From contig NZ_CP012830.1 of NCBI RefSeq assembly GCF_001307155.1, positions 6,012,501-6,076,500 on the forward strand: DNA of 64,000 nt, in the 5' to 3' direction. The notes under the pieces were generated by a model. That model did no database searches and was not told where the DNA came from. It saw nothing but the letters and a program-made list of their open reading frames with translations. Of the stretch, positions 1 to 7,085 are shown in pieces. The stretch is from Pseudomonas fluorescens. Its GTDB lineage: Bacteria; Pseudomonadota; Gammaproteobacteria; Pseudomonadales; Pseudomonadaceae. How positions within the stretch are numbered: position 1 is the stretch's first letter; each line of letters starts with the position of its first letter. The position numbers were made by a program, and so were the translations under genes.

Positions 1-107
1 ATGATGTTGACGCGCTCAGCCGTGTTCGACATGACAATCCATCCTTTTTGTTGTCAGAGGGCGCCATGGTATTCCATCGTAGCGGTGGCCGCAGCGACGG
101 CAGATAC

Positions 108-137
108 AAAAAAAGCCCGGCATCGCCGCCGGGCTTT
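108..137 (-). terminator. Rho-independent terminator of the LPMO gene
   Basis: Inverted repeat AAAGCCCGGC (112-121) / GCCGGGCTTT (128-137) with a six-base loop. The A-run at 108-114 becomes a U-tract on the minus strand, 50 bases past the LPMO stop. Confidence 0.8.
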
Positions 138-186
138 CGGTTCCAATCCTTTGGAACCTGTTGGGTATCACTCTACGAGCGAAGCC

Positions 187-822
187 TTACTTGAAGTCCA
201 CATCGAAGGCTTGATAGAAGGCGTTGCCGGTGTTGGCGACAATCCACAGCAGCACAATGACGTGATGGCCTTTTTTGCCTGCTGGCAACTTCACTTCATG
301 TTCGACTTTGGCTTTGAGTTCGCTGCTGTGCGCGTAATAAGGCACCTGGGTGTAGAAGTCCTCCGCAAACGGTTTGGCCTCGAGTTGCGCACGGCTGATG
401 CGCTGTTTCGGGTCCCAGCCATCCTTGGTGATGAACCAGCTGTAGCCGCGGGTGGTATGAGGCGCGGTGTACTGCCAGGTGACATGAAAGGTCTGGCCCG
501 GGTTCACGTTCAGCAGTGGCCAGGTAAATGGGCGGTTGAGCTTTTTGCTCATTTCCTCATTGGTGAAGTTGATGCAGTCACGAGCATCAGCCTTGCCACC
601 GCTGAGAATAAAACCATCAGCCGGTGGTGCAACGCTGTCGCTGTCCGTCTGATACGGTGCGGGGAAAGGCCCGGCGGTCAGTGACGGGAAGTTCTTGCCG
701 CCTTCCATTTCGTTGACCTGCCACCCTTCCAGGAGACCGACCTCCATGGCGACAGAGCCGCGGCTGGCAGGGGTAGTGACACGACCATGTTTGAGTTGCG
801 CTTGGGTTTGTGGCTTGTTCAT
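187..822 (-). CDS. AA10 lytic polysaccharide monooxygenase / chitin-binding protein without signal peptide
   Basis: Copper enzyme family that oxidatively cleaves chitin or cellulose. Seen: 211 residues with the AA10 start HGRVTTPASRG at His12, the second copper-ligand region TAPHTTRGY (His122) and an aromatic C-terminal segment AFYQAFDVDF (Phe202-Phe206). Active AA10 enzymes use the mature N-terminal His plus the second His as a copper brace. Odd: His12 follows only a polar stretch of 11 residues, with no hydrophobic signal peptide. The frame upstream of ATG 822 carries no leader and hits a TGA at 868-870. GGAG lies 8 bases before the ATG, so this start is credible. The protein resembles leaderless chitin-binding proteins of Photorhabdus and Yersinia. 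Family call is firm; export and activity are unproven. Confidence 0.88.
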   Translation of the reverse strand: MNKPQTQAQLKHGRVTTPASRGSVAMEVGLLEGWQVNEMEGGKNFPSLTAGPFPAPYQTDSDSVAPPADGFILSGGKADARDCINFTNEEMSKKLNRPFTWPLLNVNPGQTFHVTWQYTAPHTTRGYSWFITKDGWDPKQRISRAQLEAKPFAEDFYTQVPYYAHSSELKAKVEHEVKLPAGKKGHHVIVLLWIVANTGNAFYQAFDVDFK

Positions 823-1132
823 TTTTTCACTCCGTTGATTAAGAACGTTCCTTCCTGAGGAACGCTTTCAACCTAACCGAATGACAGATGAAGTCCATGG
901 CCGCTTTTTTCGCGTTCCAATCGCGCTTTTGAGCCGAACCCAATAAATACTGGCTATCCATACAGTTAAATGTATGAATTCGTACGTTGAGACTGGCAAA
1001 AGTACTACAACACAATCCCGCAATCGGAACGATTCCCATCAGGAAGGCTGCGTGTCACTGGTATTCACTTCGTTAACAACACGCGGTAGTCTCGGTATCG
1101 GTTGCCCAAAAACCGTTACAAGGACGTCACGA
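823..1132. other. Intergenic region between LPMO and GNAT genes
   Basis: No convincing gene. On the minus strand it holds the LPMO ribosome site (GGAG near 830-833) and a small hairpin CGTTCCT/AGGAACG (846-852 and 858-864) in the presumed LPMO leader. The plus-strand side should hold the GNAT promoter, but I see no clear -35/-10 pair. Confidence 0.5.
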
Positions 1133-1576
1133 ATGAAACTACGCATCGAGATATCGCAAAACCCGCTACCCGAAGAACGCCAGGCGATTATCAACCCCCT
1201 GCGCGCCTACAACATCGCCCATGCCGGCGAAGGTCACTACCAGGAAATCGCCCTGCTGGTTCGAGATGAACAGAGCGACGAAATTCTCGGCGGGCTCTAC
1301 GCAAAACTGTTTTATCAGTGGATGTTCATCGACTTGTTGTCAGTGCCCGAACAGGCACGCGGACAGGGCACCGGCTCACGGCTGATGCACATGGCCGAAG
1401 AGCTGGCACGGGAGAAGAACTGCATTGGGATCTACCTCGACACCTTCGAATTCCAGGCACCGGAGTTTTACAAGAAGCTGGGGTTTACCGAGATTGGGCA
1501 GATTGCCGATTACCCACCGGGCAGCAAGCGCTTCTTTTTCCAGAAACGCCTGACGGCCGCCGAGCCAAACACCTGA
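1133..1576 (+). CDS. GNAT-family N-acetyltransferase
   Basis: Predicted acetyl-CoA-dependent N-acetyltransferase of unknown substrate, 147 residues. The acetyl-CoA pyrophosphate-binding loop is seen as ARGQGTGSRL (residues 75-84), after the beta strand MFIDLLSVP, with the late GNAT motif FYKKLGFTEIG near residues 118-128. The ATG at 1133 is chosen because AAGGA precedes it at good spacing; the frame is open further upstream but has no better site. It is a single gene facing the lipoprotein gene on the other strand. Fold is secure, substrate is not. Confidence 0.85.
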   Translation: MKLRIEISQNPLPEERQAIINPLRAYNIAHAGEGHYQEIALLVRDEQSDEILGGLYAKLFYQWMFIDLLSVPEQARGQGTGSRLMHMAEELAREKNCIGIYLDTFEFQAPEFYKKLGFTEIGQIADYPPGSKRFFFQKRLTAAEPNT

Positions 1577-1587
1577 CGGTCACTGAC

Positions 1588-1926
1588 TCACAGACAGGTT
1601 GCCAGTGCTGCCAATCGGCGCTTGGCAACCCAGTTGTCCTGAGTGGCGTAGTACTTCAATGCGCCGCTTTGCACGTCGATGAAGGCCTCGGCCGAACGGG
1701 TGTAAACCGTAAAACCGCCGGTTTCGCCGGGTTGCAGGTAACCGCTGGCGTCGACACCGAACACCGCCTCGTCCTGCCAGGCAAACTGCACGCACTGGGC
1801 GACGACCAGATCAGGCTTGCTCGAGGCGAGCGTCTTGTAGGGGCTCTGGGAGCGCGCTTCTTTCATCGTCGATCCCGCGCAACCTGCCAGCAACACGCCA
1901 GCCAGCGCCACCATCAAAATACGCAT
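1588..1926 (-). CDS. Small predicted lipoprotein
   Basis: 112 residues. The N-terminus MRILMVALAGVLLAGCAG is a classic lipoprotein signal with lipobox LLAGC, so the mature protein should begin at Cys16 and be lipid-anchored. Ser rather than Asp follows Cys-Ala-Gly, which does not suggest inner-membrane retention. The rest is a small soluble domain with two further Cys. I do not recognise a named family. It converges on the GNAT gene with 11 bases between stops. Confidence 0.75.
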   Translation of the reverse strand: MRILMVALAGVLLAGCAGSTMKEARSQSPYKTLASSKPDLVVAQCVQFAWQDEAVFGVDASGYLQPGETGGFTVYTRSAEAFIDVQSGALKYYATQDNWVAKRRLAALATCL

Positions 1927-2078
1927 TGTGTTTCCTTATTCGCAAAACGCTGACTGTATCACCGCAAGCGGCTACTCCGAAGCGCCTGGCAAGGTTCTTC
2001 CTCATGGCGCTGCTCTGCTTTACTTGATGCGTTACTTGATATAGTTCGCGACAGCCCGCGCCGATTCGCGCACCCTGT

Positions 2079-2096
2079 CGCGCCATAATTGGCGCG
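2079..2096. promoter_or_regulatory. 18-bp palindrome upstream of small HTH-like gene
   Basis: CGCGCCATAATTGGCGCG: arms CGCGCCA and TGGCGCG around TAAT. It ends 30 bases before the next gene and contains CATAAT, a plausible -10 element. It could be an operator for the downstream gene (inference). Confidence 0.35.
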
Positions 2097-2126
2097 TCGC
2101 GCCGAGCAACTTCCTCCGGAAAGCCC

Positions 2127-2375
2127 ATGACCCCCAATGCCGAGTTTTACAAACCTTCCACCGACTACGCCGACAAGCTGATCAGCCAGATCGGTCAGAC
2201 TCCGTCGTGGATCGCCAAACGCATTGGCGTGACCGACAAGCGCATTCGCTACATCCTCGATGGCGAAAGAACCGTCAAAGGTGAAACCACGCCGATCCAG
2301 ATGACCTACACCGAGCAGTTTGCACTTGAGTGCCTGGCCGCCGAGGCCAAAGCCAACAAGAAAAAGACCTCCTGA
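2127..2375 (+). CDS. Small protein with helix-turn-helix-like segment
   Basis: 82 residues, unknown function. The segment ISQIGQTPSWIAKRIGVTDK followed by RIRYILDGER (about residues 19-48) reads like a lambda-repressor type HTH: helix 2 PSWIAKRIGV, turn, recognition helix DKRIRYIL. The C-terminus is basic (AKANKKKTS). GGAAAG precedes the ATG. The HTH call is from pattern only; it could instead be a non-DNA-binding small protein. The palindrome just upstream would fit autoregulation. Confidence 0.6.
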   Translation: MTPNAEFYKPSTDYADKLISQIGQTPSWIAKRIGVTDKRIRYILDGERTVKGETTPIQMTYTEQFALECLAAEAKANKKKTS

Positions 2376-2434
2376 CCCGCGTCAAGGCAAATGCCCTCAA
2401 GACGCGCATACTTTCCTTTTGACAAGGACGGTCC

Positions 2435-2764
2435 ATGGCCTCCATCGACTCGCCGCACGAACTGGCGCTGCAACGATTTCTCAACGCACGACCGGCGTTA
2501 CACGAAGAACTCGATCACCTGAACCCTCTGGCCGCCCAGGCCAAAGGCGAAACCATGGCGCAGTATCGCAACGAACGACTGCATGAAGCCTACGAGGCGG
2601 AGGCCGAGCGTCTGGGCCTGTTTGCCTGGGAACTGACGTTGCAATTGACCGCGGCCACTGTTGAGGACTATGAAGCCCAACGGCTGGAGGTGCACAAGGA
2701 AGTGGCGCAAATGGCCGGCATGGACTGGAAGGAATATCGCAAATTGCATGGTATCGAGAGTTGA
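2435..2764 (+). CDS. DUF6388-like conserved hypothetical protein
   Basis: 109 residues, acidic, mostly predicted alpha-helical, with no signal or membrane segment. It resembles small pseudomonad proteins annotated DUF6388 (from memory). The start has a strong AAGGAC site 5 bases before the ATG. It lies 59 bases after the HTH-like gene and 3 bases before the DUF1275 gene, so the three may be cotranscribed. No function can be inferred. Confidence 0.65.
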   Translation: MASIDSPHELALQRFLNARPALHEELDHLNPLAAQAKGETMAQYRNERLHEAYEAEAERLGLFAWELTLQLTAATVEDYEAQRLEVHKEVAQMAGMDWKEYRKLHGIES

Positions 2765-2767
2765 CGA

Positions 2768-3472
2768 ATGCTGCCGTCTTCACCTAATCGCGCCCACACA
2801 CCGGGCCTGTTGCACGTGCAGAAATGGCGCGGCCGGATCGGTATGTTGCTGGTAGCGAGCCTGTCAGTGCTGGCTGGCATGACCGACGCTATCGGCTTTA
2901 TGGCCACTGGCGACTTCGTCTCCTTCATGAGCGGCAACACCACTCGCCTGGCGGTAGCGATCAGCGGCGCAGATCTGGGCATGACCTTGCGGTTGCTGGT
3001 GCTGGTCGCCATGTTTGTCGTCGGCAACGCCTTGGGCATTGTAGTCAGCCGATTCAGCGGCCGACGCGCCCTGCCCTTGATGCTGTGCGTGGCTGCGCTG
3101 TTGTGCGGCGCCGCTGCATGGCCATTCGAGGCTAAATTACCGGCGTTGCTGGCAGCGATCATCGCCATGGGGATGCTCAACGCCGCCGTCGAACAGGTCA
3201 ACGGCTTTCCGGTCGGGTTGACCTATGTCACCGGTGCCCTGTCACGCTTTGGGCGCGGTCTGGGACGCTGGTTGCTCGGCGAACGCCGCAATGGCTGGCG
3301 GGTGCAACTGATTCCGTGGACCGGCATGTTTGCCGGCGCCGTCCTGGGCGCAGCGCTCGAACACCATCTCGGCCTGCAAGCCCTGTATGCCAGCGGTCTG
3401 CTGGCCGGCGTCCTCGGTGCTGTTTCACTGAAGATTCCACGGCGCTGGCAGATGGGCTATATGCCGCGCTGA
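2768..3472 (+). CDS. DUF1275 (YoaK-like) inner-membrane protein
   Basis: 234 residues. It has the family hallmark SVLAGMTDAIGFMATGDF with GDFVSFMSGNTTRLA (about residues 36-62), where a helix break and the SGNTT motif are typical of DUF1275/YoaK. About six hydrophobic segments follow, including LRLLVLVAMFVVGNALGIVV and LGAALEHHLGLQALYASGLL. Function of the family is unknown; a transporter-like role has been guessed. Start ATG 2768 sits 3 bases past the previous stop, suggesting translational coupling. Confidence 0.85.
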   Translation: MLPSSPNRAHTPGLLHVQKWRGRIGMLLVASLSVLAGMTDAIGFMATGDFVSFMSGNTTRLAVAISGADLGMTLRLLVLVAMFVVGNALGIVVSRFSGRRALPLMLCVAALLCGAAAWPFEAKLPALLAAIIAMGMLNAAVEQVNGFPVGLTYVTGALSRFGRGLGRWLLGERRNGWRVQLIPWTGMFAGAVLGAALEHHLGLQALYASGLLAGVLGAVSLKIPRRWQMGYMPR

Positions 3473-3493
3473 ATCGCCCTTCGCCGCACCGGC

Positions 3494-3507
3494 GATAAAG
3501 CTTTATC
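3494..3507. promoter_or_regulatory. 14-bp perfect palindrome before tusD
   Basis: GATAAAGCTTTATC, 30 bases upstream of tusD. A weak promoter TTCGCC (3480-3485), 18-base gap, TATCAT (3504-3509) overlaps it. It could be an operator or part of the tus promoter; low certainty. Confidence 0.25.
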
Positions 3508-3537
3508 ATGGCCGCAGATTTGTTGTCAGAGTTCATC

Positions 3538-3930
3538 ATGAAGTTCGCCATTGCGCTGTTTTCCGCCGCACATGCGCCCTCCTCGCGCCGCGCCCTGCTG
3601 TTTGCTCAGGCAGCGCTGGCCGGTGGGCACAAGATCGTGCGACTGTTTTTTTACCAGGACGGCGTTTACAACGCGTCGAGCAACGTTGTTACGCCACAGG
3701 ATGAGCAGGACCTGGCACTGCAATGGCGCAACTTCGTCAGCGAGCACCAACTCGACGGCGTAGTGTGTATTGCTGCAGCCTTGCGTCGCGGTGTGCTGGA
3801 TGAAGCAGAAGCCAGGCGTTATCAGCGCTCGGCAATCAATGTCAGCGCACCGTGGGAATTGTCCGGGCTCGGGCAGTTGCACGATGCGGTGCAAGACGCC
3901 GATCGCCTGATCTGTTTTGGAGGGCCATGA
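3538..3930 (+). CDS. tusD: Sulfurtransferase complex subunit TusD
   Basis: Part of the TusBCD hexamer that passes persulfide sulfur from TusA to TusE for 2-thiolation of tRNA U34. 130 residues, DsrE-like fold. The sulfur-carrying Cys is Cys77 in VVCIAAALRRGV, matching the active Cys of E. coli TusD. The ATG at 3538 is chosen over an ATG 30 bases upstream because the family begins MKFAI. It heads a tight tusD-C-B-E gene run. The final user of this sulfur, MnmA, is also in the window (27,057). Confidence 0.93.
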   Translation: MKFAIALFSAAHAPSSRRALLFAQAALAGGHKIVRLFFYQDGVYNASSNVVTPQDEQDLALQWRNFVSEHQLDGVVCIAAALRRGVLDEAEARRYQRSAINVSAPWELSGLGQLHDAVQDADRLICFGGP

Positions 3931-3933
3931 AAC

Positions 3934-4296
3934 ATGCCTAAATCGTTGCTGATTATCAGCCGGCAGGCACCCTGGTCTGGCCCAAGCGCCCGTGAAGTGC
4001 TGGATATCGTACTCGCCGGCGGCGCCTTCGATTTGCCGATCGGCCTGCTGTTTCTCGATGACGGCGTGTTCCAGCTCGCCACCGGGCAGGACGCCAAAGC
4101 CGTGCAACAAAAAGACCTCAGCGCCAACCTGCAGGCGCTTGGGTTGTTTGGTATAGAAGACCTGTACGTGTGTGGCGACAGCGCAACCGCACGCGGCCTG
4201 GTGCCGACGGCCTTGAGCCTCGACCCGCTGCAGGTGCTGGCTGCTGAGCAAATCTCGGCTGTTATTGACCGTTATGACCAAGTGATCACCCTCTGA
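3934..4296 (+). CDS. tusC: Sulfurtransferase complex subunit TusC
   Basis: 120 residues, DsrF-like subunit of the TusBCD sulfur-relay complex. N-terminal strand SLLIISRQAPW with the family pattern AREVLDIVLAGGAFDLPIGLLFLDDGVFQL (written here in part: AREVLDIVLAGGAFD). It starts 3 bases after the tusD stop, and its TGA shares a base with the ATG of tusB (TGATG at 4294-4298), so translation is probably coupled. TusC has a structural rather than catalytic role in the E. coli complex. Confidence 0.92.
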   Translation: MPKSLLIISRQAPWSGPSAREVLDIVLAGGAFDLPIGLLFLDDGVFQLATGQDAKAVQQKDLSANLQALGLFGIEDLYVCGDSATARGLVPTALSLDPLQVLAAEQISAVIDRYDQVITL

Positions 4297-4595
4297 TGTC
4301 GACTTTGCATGTGTTGTCTCACTCGCCGTTTACCGATAACCGGCTGACCAGTTGCCTGCGCGTGCTGGGTGCGAGCGATGCCCTGCTGCTCAGTGGCGAT
4401 GCGGTCTACGCCTTGCAGCCCGGCACCGCGCCACTCAGCGCACTGCAAGCACACAGCGAAACCTTGCGCCTGTTCGTCCTCGACGAAGATGTTCAGGCTC
4501 GCGGCCTGCAAGTGCCCGACTGGGTCAAAAGCGTCGACTATCCGGCCTTCGTCGAACTGTCGATTCACTACGACAAGGTCAACAGCTGGTTATGA
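4296..4595 (+). CDS. tusB: Sulfurtransferase complex subunit TusB
   Basis: 99 residues, DsrH family, smallest subunit of TusBCD. The start MSTLHVLSHSPF and the C-terminal VKSVDYPAFVELSIHY are typical of the family. One-base overlap with tusC and 4-base overlap (ATGA) with tusE. Needed with TusC and TusD for sulfur transfer to TusE. Confidence 0.92.
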   Translation: MSTLHVLSHSPFTDNRLTSCLRVLGASDALLLSGDAVYALQPGTAPLSALQAHSETLRLFVLDEDVQARGLQVPDWVKSVDYPAFVELSIHYDKVNSWL

Positions 4596-4927
4596 ATTCG
4601 CTTACCGTAGGCGCTCGTCGCATCGATCTGGACAAGGACGGTTACCTGGTTGATCTGGGTGACTGGTCCGCCGAAGTCGCCACAGCGCTGGCTGCCGCCG
4701 AAGAACTTGAGCTGAGCCCCGAACACTGGGAAATCCTTGAGCTGCTGCGCGGCTTCTACCAGGAGTTCCAGCTGTCGCCGGCCACTCGCCCGCTGATCAA
4801 ATACACCGCGCTGAAGCTGGGCCCGGACAAGGGCAACAGCCTGCACCTGAACCGATTGTTCAAAGGCACTCCCGCCAAACTTGCCGCCAAGCTGGCGGGC
4901 CTGCCCAAACCGACGAATTGTCTATGA
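4592..4927 (+). CDS. tusE: Sulfur carrier protein TusE (DsrC family)
   Basis: Accepts persulfide from TusD and hands it to MnmA for tRNA 2-thiouridine synthesis. 111 residues. The C-terminal arm ends GLPKPTNCL with the essential penultimate Cys110, the defining feature of TusE/DsrC. It has only this one conserved Cys; the second arm Cys of dissimilatory DsrC is absent, which fits the TusE role. The start ATG 4592 overlaps the tusB stop, and its own stop overlaps the next gene by ATGA. Confidence 0.94.
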   Translation: MNSLTVGARRIDLDKDGYLVDLGDWSAEVATALAAAEELELSPEHWEILELLRGFYQEFQLSPATRPLIKYTALKLGPDKGNSLHLNRLFKGTPAKLAAKLAGLPKPTNCL

Positions 4928-5925
4928 CCGATTTCGCCCCACTGATCACTGAAACACCTGCCGAACACCCTTTCGCGCAGTTCGTGCGGATTCTCGGCAA
5001 AGGCAAACGCGGCGCCCGCAGCCTGACCCGCGAAGAGGCCCGCGAGGCCATGGGCATGCTGCTCGACGACAAGGTCGAGGACACTCAACTCGGTGCCTTC
5101 CTGATGCTGTTGCGGCACAAGGAAGAAAGCCCGGAAGAGCTGGCAGGTTTCACCGAAGCCTTGCGCGAGCGGTTGAACGCGCCAGCGCTGGGTGTCGATC
5201 TGGACTGGCCGACCTACGCCGGCAAGAAACGCCACCTGCCGTGGTACCTGCTGGCGGCCAAGTGCCTGGCGCAAAACGGCGTGCGGATCCTGATGCATGG
5301 CGGTGGCGCACATACCGCCGGGCGTCTGTACAGCGAGCAACTGCTCGAGCCATTGCAGATCCCGCTGTGCCGTAACTGGCAACAAGTGGGTGAGGCGCTG
5401 GAGCAAGGCAACCTGGCGTTTATCCCGCTGGGTGACTGGGCGCCGCAACTGCAACGGATGATCGACCTGCGCAACACCCTCGGCCTGCGTTCGCCAATCC
5501 ACTCGCTGGCACGGATTCTCAATCCGCTAGGTGCGCGTTGCGGCCTGCAAAGCATCTTCCACCCCGGCTATCAGGGCGTGCACCGCGACGCCAGCGGCTT
5601 GCTGGGCGATAACGCGATCGTGATCAAGGGCGATGGAGGTGAGATCGAGATCAACCCGGATGCCGATAGTCACTTGTACGGCACCACTGGCGGTCAGAGC
5701 TGGGACGAGGAATGGCCGCAGCTGTCGGCGCAACGCCACGTCAAACCGGCGAGCCTGGACCCGGAACACTTGAAAGCCGTATGGCGCGGCGACGTGGTCG
5801 ACAGCTACCCGCAAATGGCGCTGATTTCGACCATGGCCCTGGCCTTGCGCGGTCTCGGTACGCCGCGTGATGAAGCCTTCGTCAAGGCTCAGCAGTTCTG
5901 GGATGCTCGCGACAAATCTATTTAA
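4924..5925 (+). CDS. ybiB: TrpD2/YbiB-like glycosyltransferase-family protein
   Basis: 333 residues, homologous to anthranilate phosphoribosyltransferase (TrpD). It has the TrpD-type N-terminal helical domain GARSLTREEAREAMGMLL and the phosphoribosyl domain. E. coli YbiB (TrpD2) lacks tryptophan-synthesis activity and binds nucleic acid; that is established for YbiB, and inferred here. The glycine-rich signature reads MHGGGAHTAGRLYSEQ, not the GTGGD of true TrpD. The ATG at 4924 overlaps the tusE stop; a TTG two codons earlier is less likely. Cotranscription with tusDCBE suggests a tRNA-linked job. Confidence 0.8.
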   Translation: MTDFAPLITETPAEHPFAQFVRILGKGKRGARSLTREEAREAMGMLLDDKVEDTQLGAFLMLLRHKEESPEELAGFTEALRERLNAPALGVDLDWPTYAGKKRHLPWYLLAAKCLAQNGVRILMHGGGAHTAGRLYSEQLLEPLQIPLCRNWQQVGEALEQGNLAFIPLGDWAPQLQRMIDLRNTLGLRSPIHSLARILNPLGARCGLQSIFHPGYQGVHRDASGLLGDNAIVIKGDGGEIEINPDADSHLYGTTGGQSWDEEWPQLSAQRHVKPASLDPEHLKAVWRGDVVDSYPQMALISTMALALRGLGTPRDEAFVKAQQFWDARDKSI

Positions 5926-6013
5926 TCGATCATTAACGCCCAACCTTTGCGCTTTTTGTTCGAAGGGATCGGAATAGACTCAACTCCAACGTTTAACGAC
6001 TTTGGAGTTCAAG

Positions 6014-7015
6014 ATGGGTTTGCTGATCGAAGGGCAATGGCGTGATCAGTGGTACGAAAGCAGCAAGGACGGCGCGTTCCAGCGCGAACAAGCGCAGCGC
6101 CGTAACTGGCTGACCACCGACGGCAAACCCGGCCCCAGCGGTGAAGGCGGTTTCCCTGCGCAAGCGGGTCGTTATCACCTCTATGTCTCGCTTGCCTGTC
6201 CCTGGGCGCACCGCACGCTGATTCTGCGCAAGCTCAAAGGCCTGGAAAGCCTGGTCGATGTGTCGGTGGTCAGCTGGCTGATGCTGGAAAACGGCTGGAC
6301 CTTCGACAAAGCCTTCGGCTCCACTGGCGACAAGCTCGACCACCTCACGTTCATGCACCAGCGCTACACCGCCGATACCGCCGACTACACCGGTCGCGTA
6401 ACAGTGCCCGTGCTGTGGGATAACCTGCAAAAACGCATCGTCAGCAACGAATCAGCGGAAATCATCCGCATGTTCAACAGTGCATTCGACGGTCTGACCG
6501 GCAACGACCTGGACTTCTACCCGCAACCTTTACGCGCTGAAATCGATGAGCTGAATGCGCGGATTTATCCGGCGGTGAACAACGGCGTGTATCGCGCCGG
6601 GTTTGCCACCTCGCAAACGGCTTATGAAGAAGCCTTTGATGAGTTGTTCAGTGAGCTCGACTGGCTGGAAAACCGACTGGGCCAGAAGCGCTATCTGGCG
6701 GGTGAATACTTGACCGAGGCAGACATTCGCCTGTTCACCACGCTGATTCGCTTCGACGCGGTGTATTACAGCCACTTCAAGTGCAACCTGCGACGGATCG
6801 CCGATTACCCGAACCTGTCGAACTGGTTACGCGAGCTGTATCAGTGGCCAGGGATTGCCGACACCGTAGACTTTGCCCACATCAAGGGGCATTACTACGC
6901 GAGCCATCGCACGATCAATCCGACCGGCATTGTGCCGAAGGGACCGGCGCAGGATTTCACCGTCGCCCATGATCGGGAGCGGTTGAGCGGGAAAGGGGTT
7001 TGGCGCAAGGCCTAG
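6014..7015 (+). CDS. yqjG: Glutathionyl-hydroquinone reductase (YqjG/Xi-class GST)
   Basis: Reduces glutathionyl-hydroquinones using glutathione. 333 residues, close to E. coli YqjG (328). The catalytic motif is SLACPWAHRTLI with Cys62, typical of Xi-class enzymes. The C-terminal GST domain includes YLAGEYLTEADIRLFTTLIRFDAVY, here quoted as LAGEYLTEADIRLF. Start ATG 6014 follows a strong TTTGGAG at 6001-6007; a TTG in frame at 6002 lies inside that site. Single gene, ended by the hairpin at 7052-7081. Confidence 0.92.
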   Translation: MGLLIEGQWRDQWYESSKDGAFQREQAQRRNWLTTDGKPGPSGEGGFPAQAGRYHLYVSLACPWAHRTLILRKLKGLESLVDVSVVSWLMLENGWTFDKAFGSTGDKLDHLTFMHQRYTADTADYTGRVTVPVLWDNLQKRIVSNESAEIIRMFNSAFDGLTGNDLDFYPQPLRAEIDELNARIYPAVNNGVYRAGFATSQTAYEEAFDELFSELDWLENRLGQKRYLAGEYLTEADIRLFTTLIRFDAVYYSHFKCNLRRIADYPNLSNWLRELYQWPGIADTVDFAHIKGHYYASHRTINPTGIVPKGPAQDFTVAHDRERLSGKGVWRKA

Positions 7016-7051
7016 GTGCTGAACTGAAACCCGGCCGTGACAACGATCAAT

Positions 7052-7081
7052 TGTGGCGAGGGGGCTTGCCCCCTCGCCACA
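7052..7081. repeat. REP-type palindrome (short form)
   Basis: TGTGGCGAGGGGGC (7052-7065), loop TT, GCCCCCTCGCCACA (7068-7081): a perfect 14-bp stem of the same family as 62,966-63,090. It lies between two convergent genes and may end both transcripts, though it lacks a U-run. Confidence 0.8.
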
Positions 7082-7085
7082 GTGT

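Noticed and set aside
1..684. 227-residue plus-strand frame opposite the LPMO gene
   Set aside because: The minus-strand LPMO is clearly real, and the plus frame shows no recognisable domain or ribosome site.
839..1039. 66-residue minus-strand frame upstream of the LPMO
   Set aside because: No family resemblance and no clear ribosome site; the region is better explained as leader and promoter.
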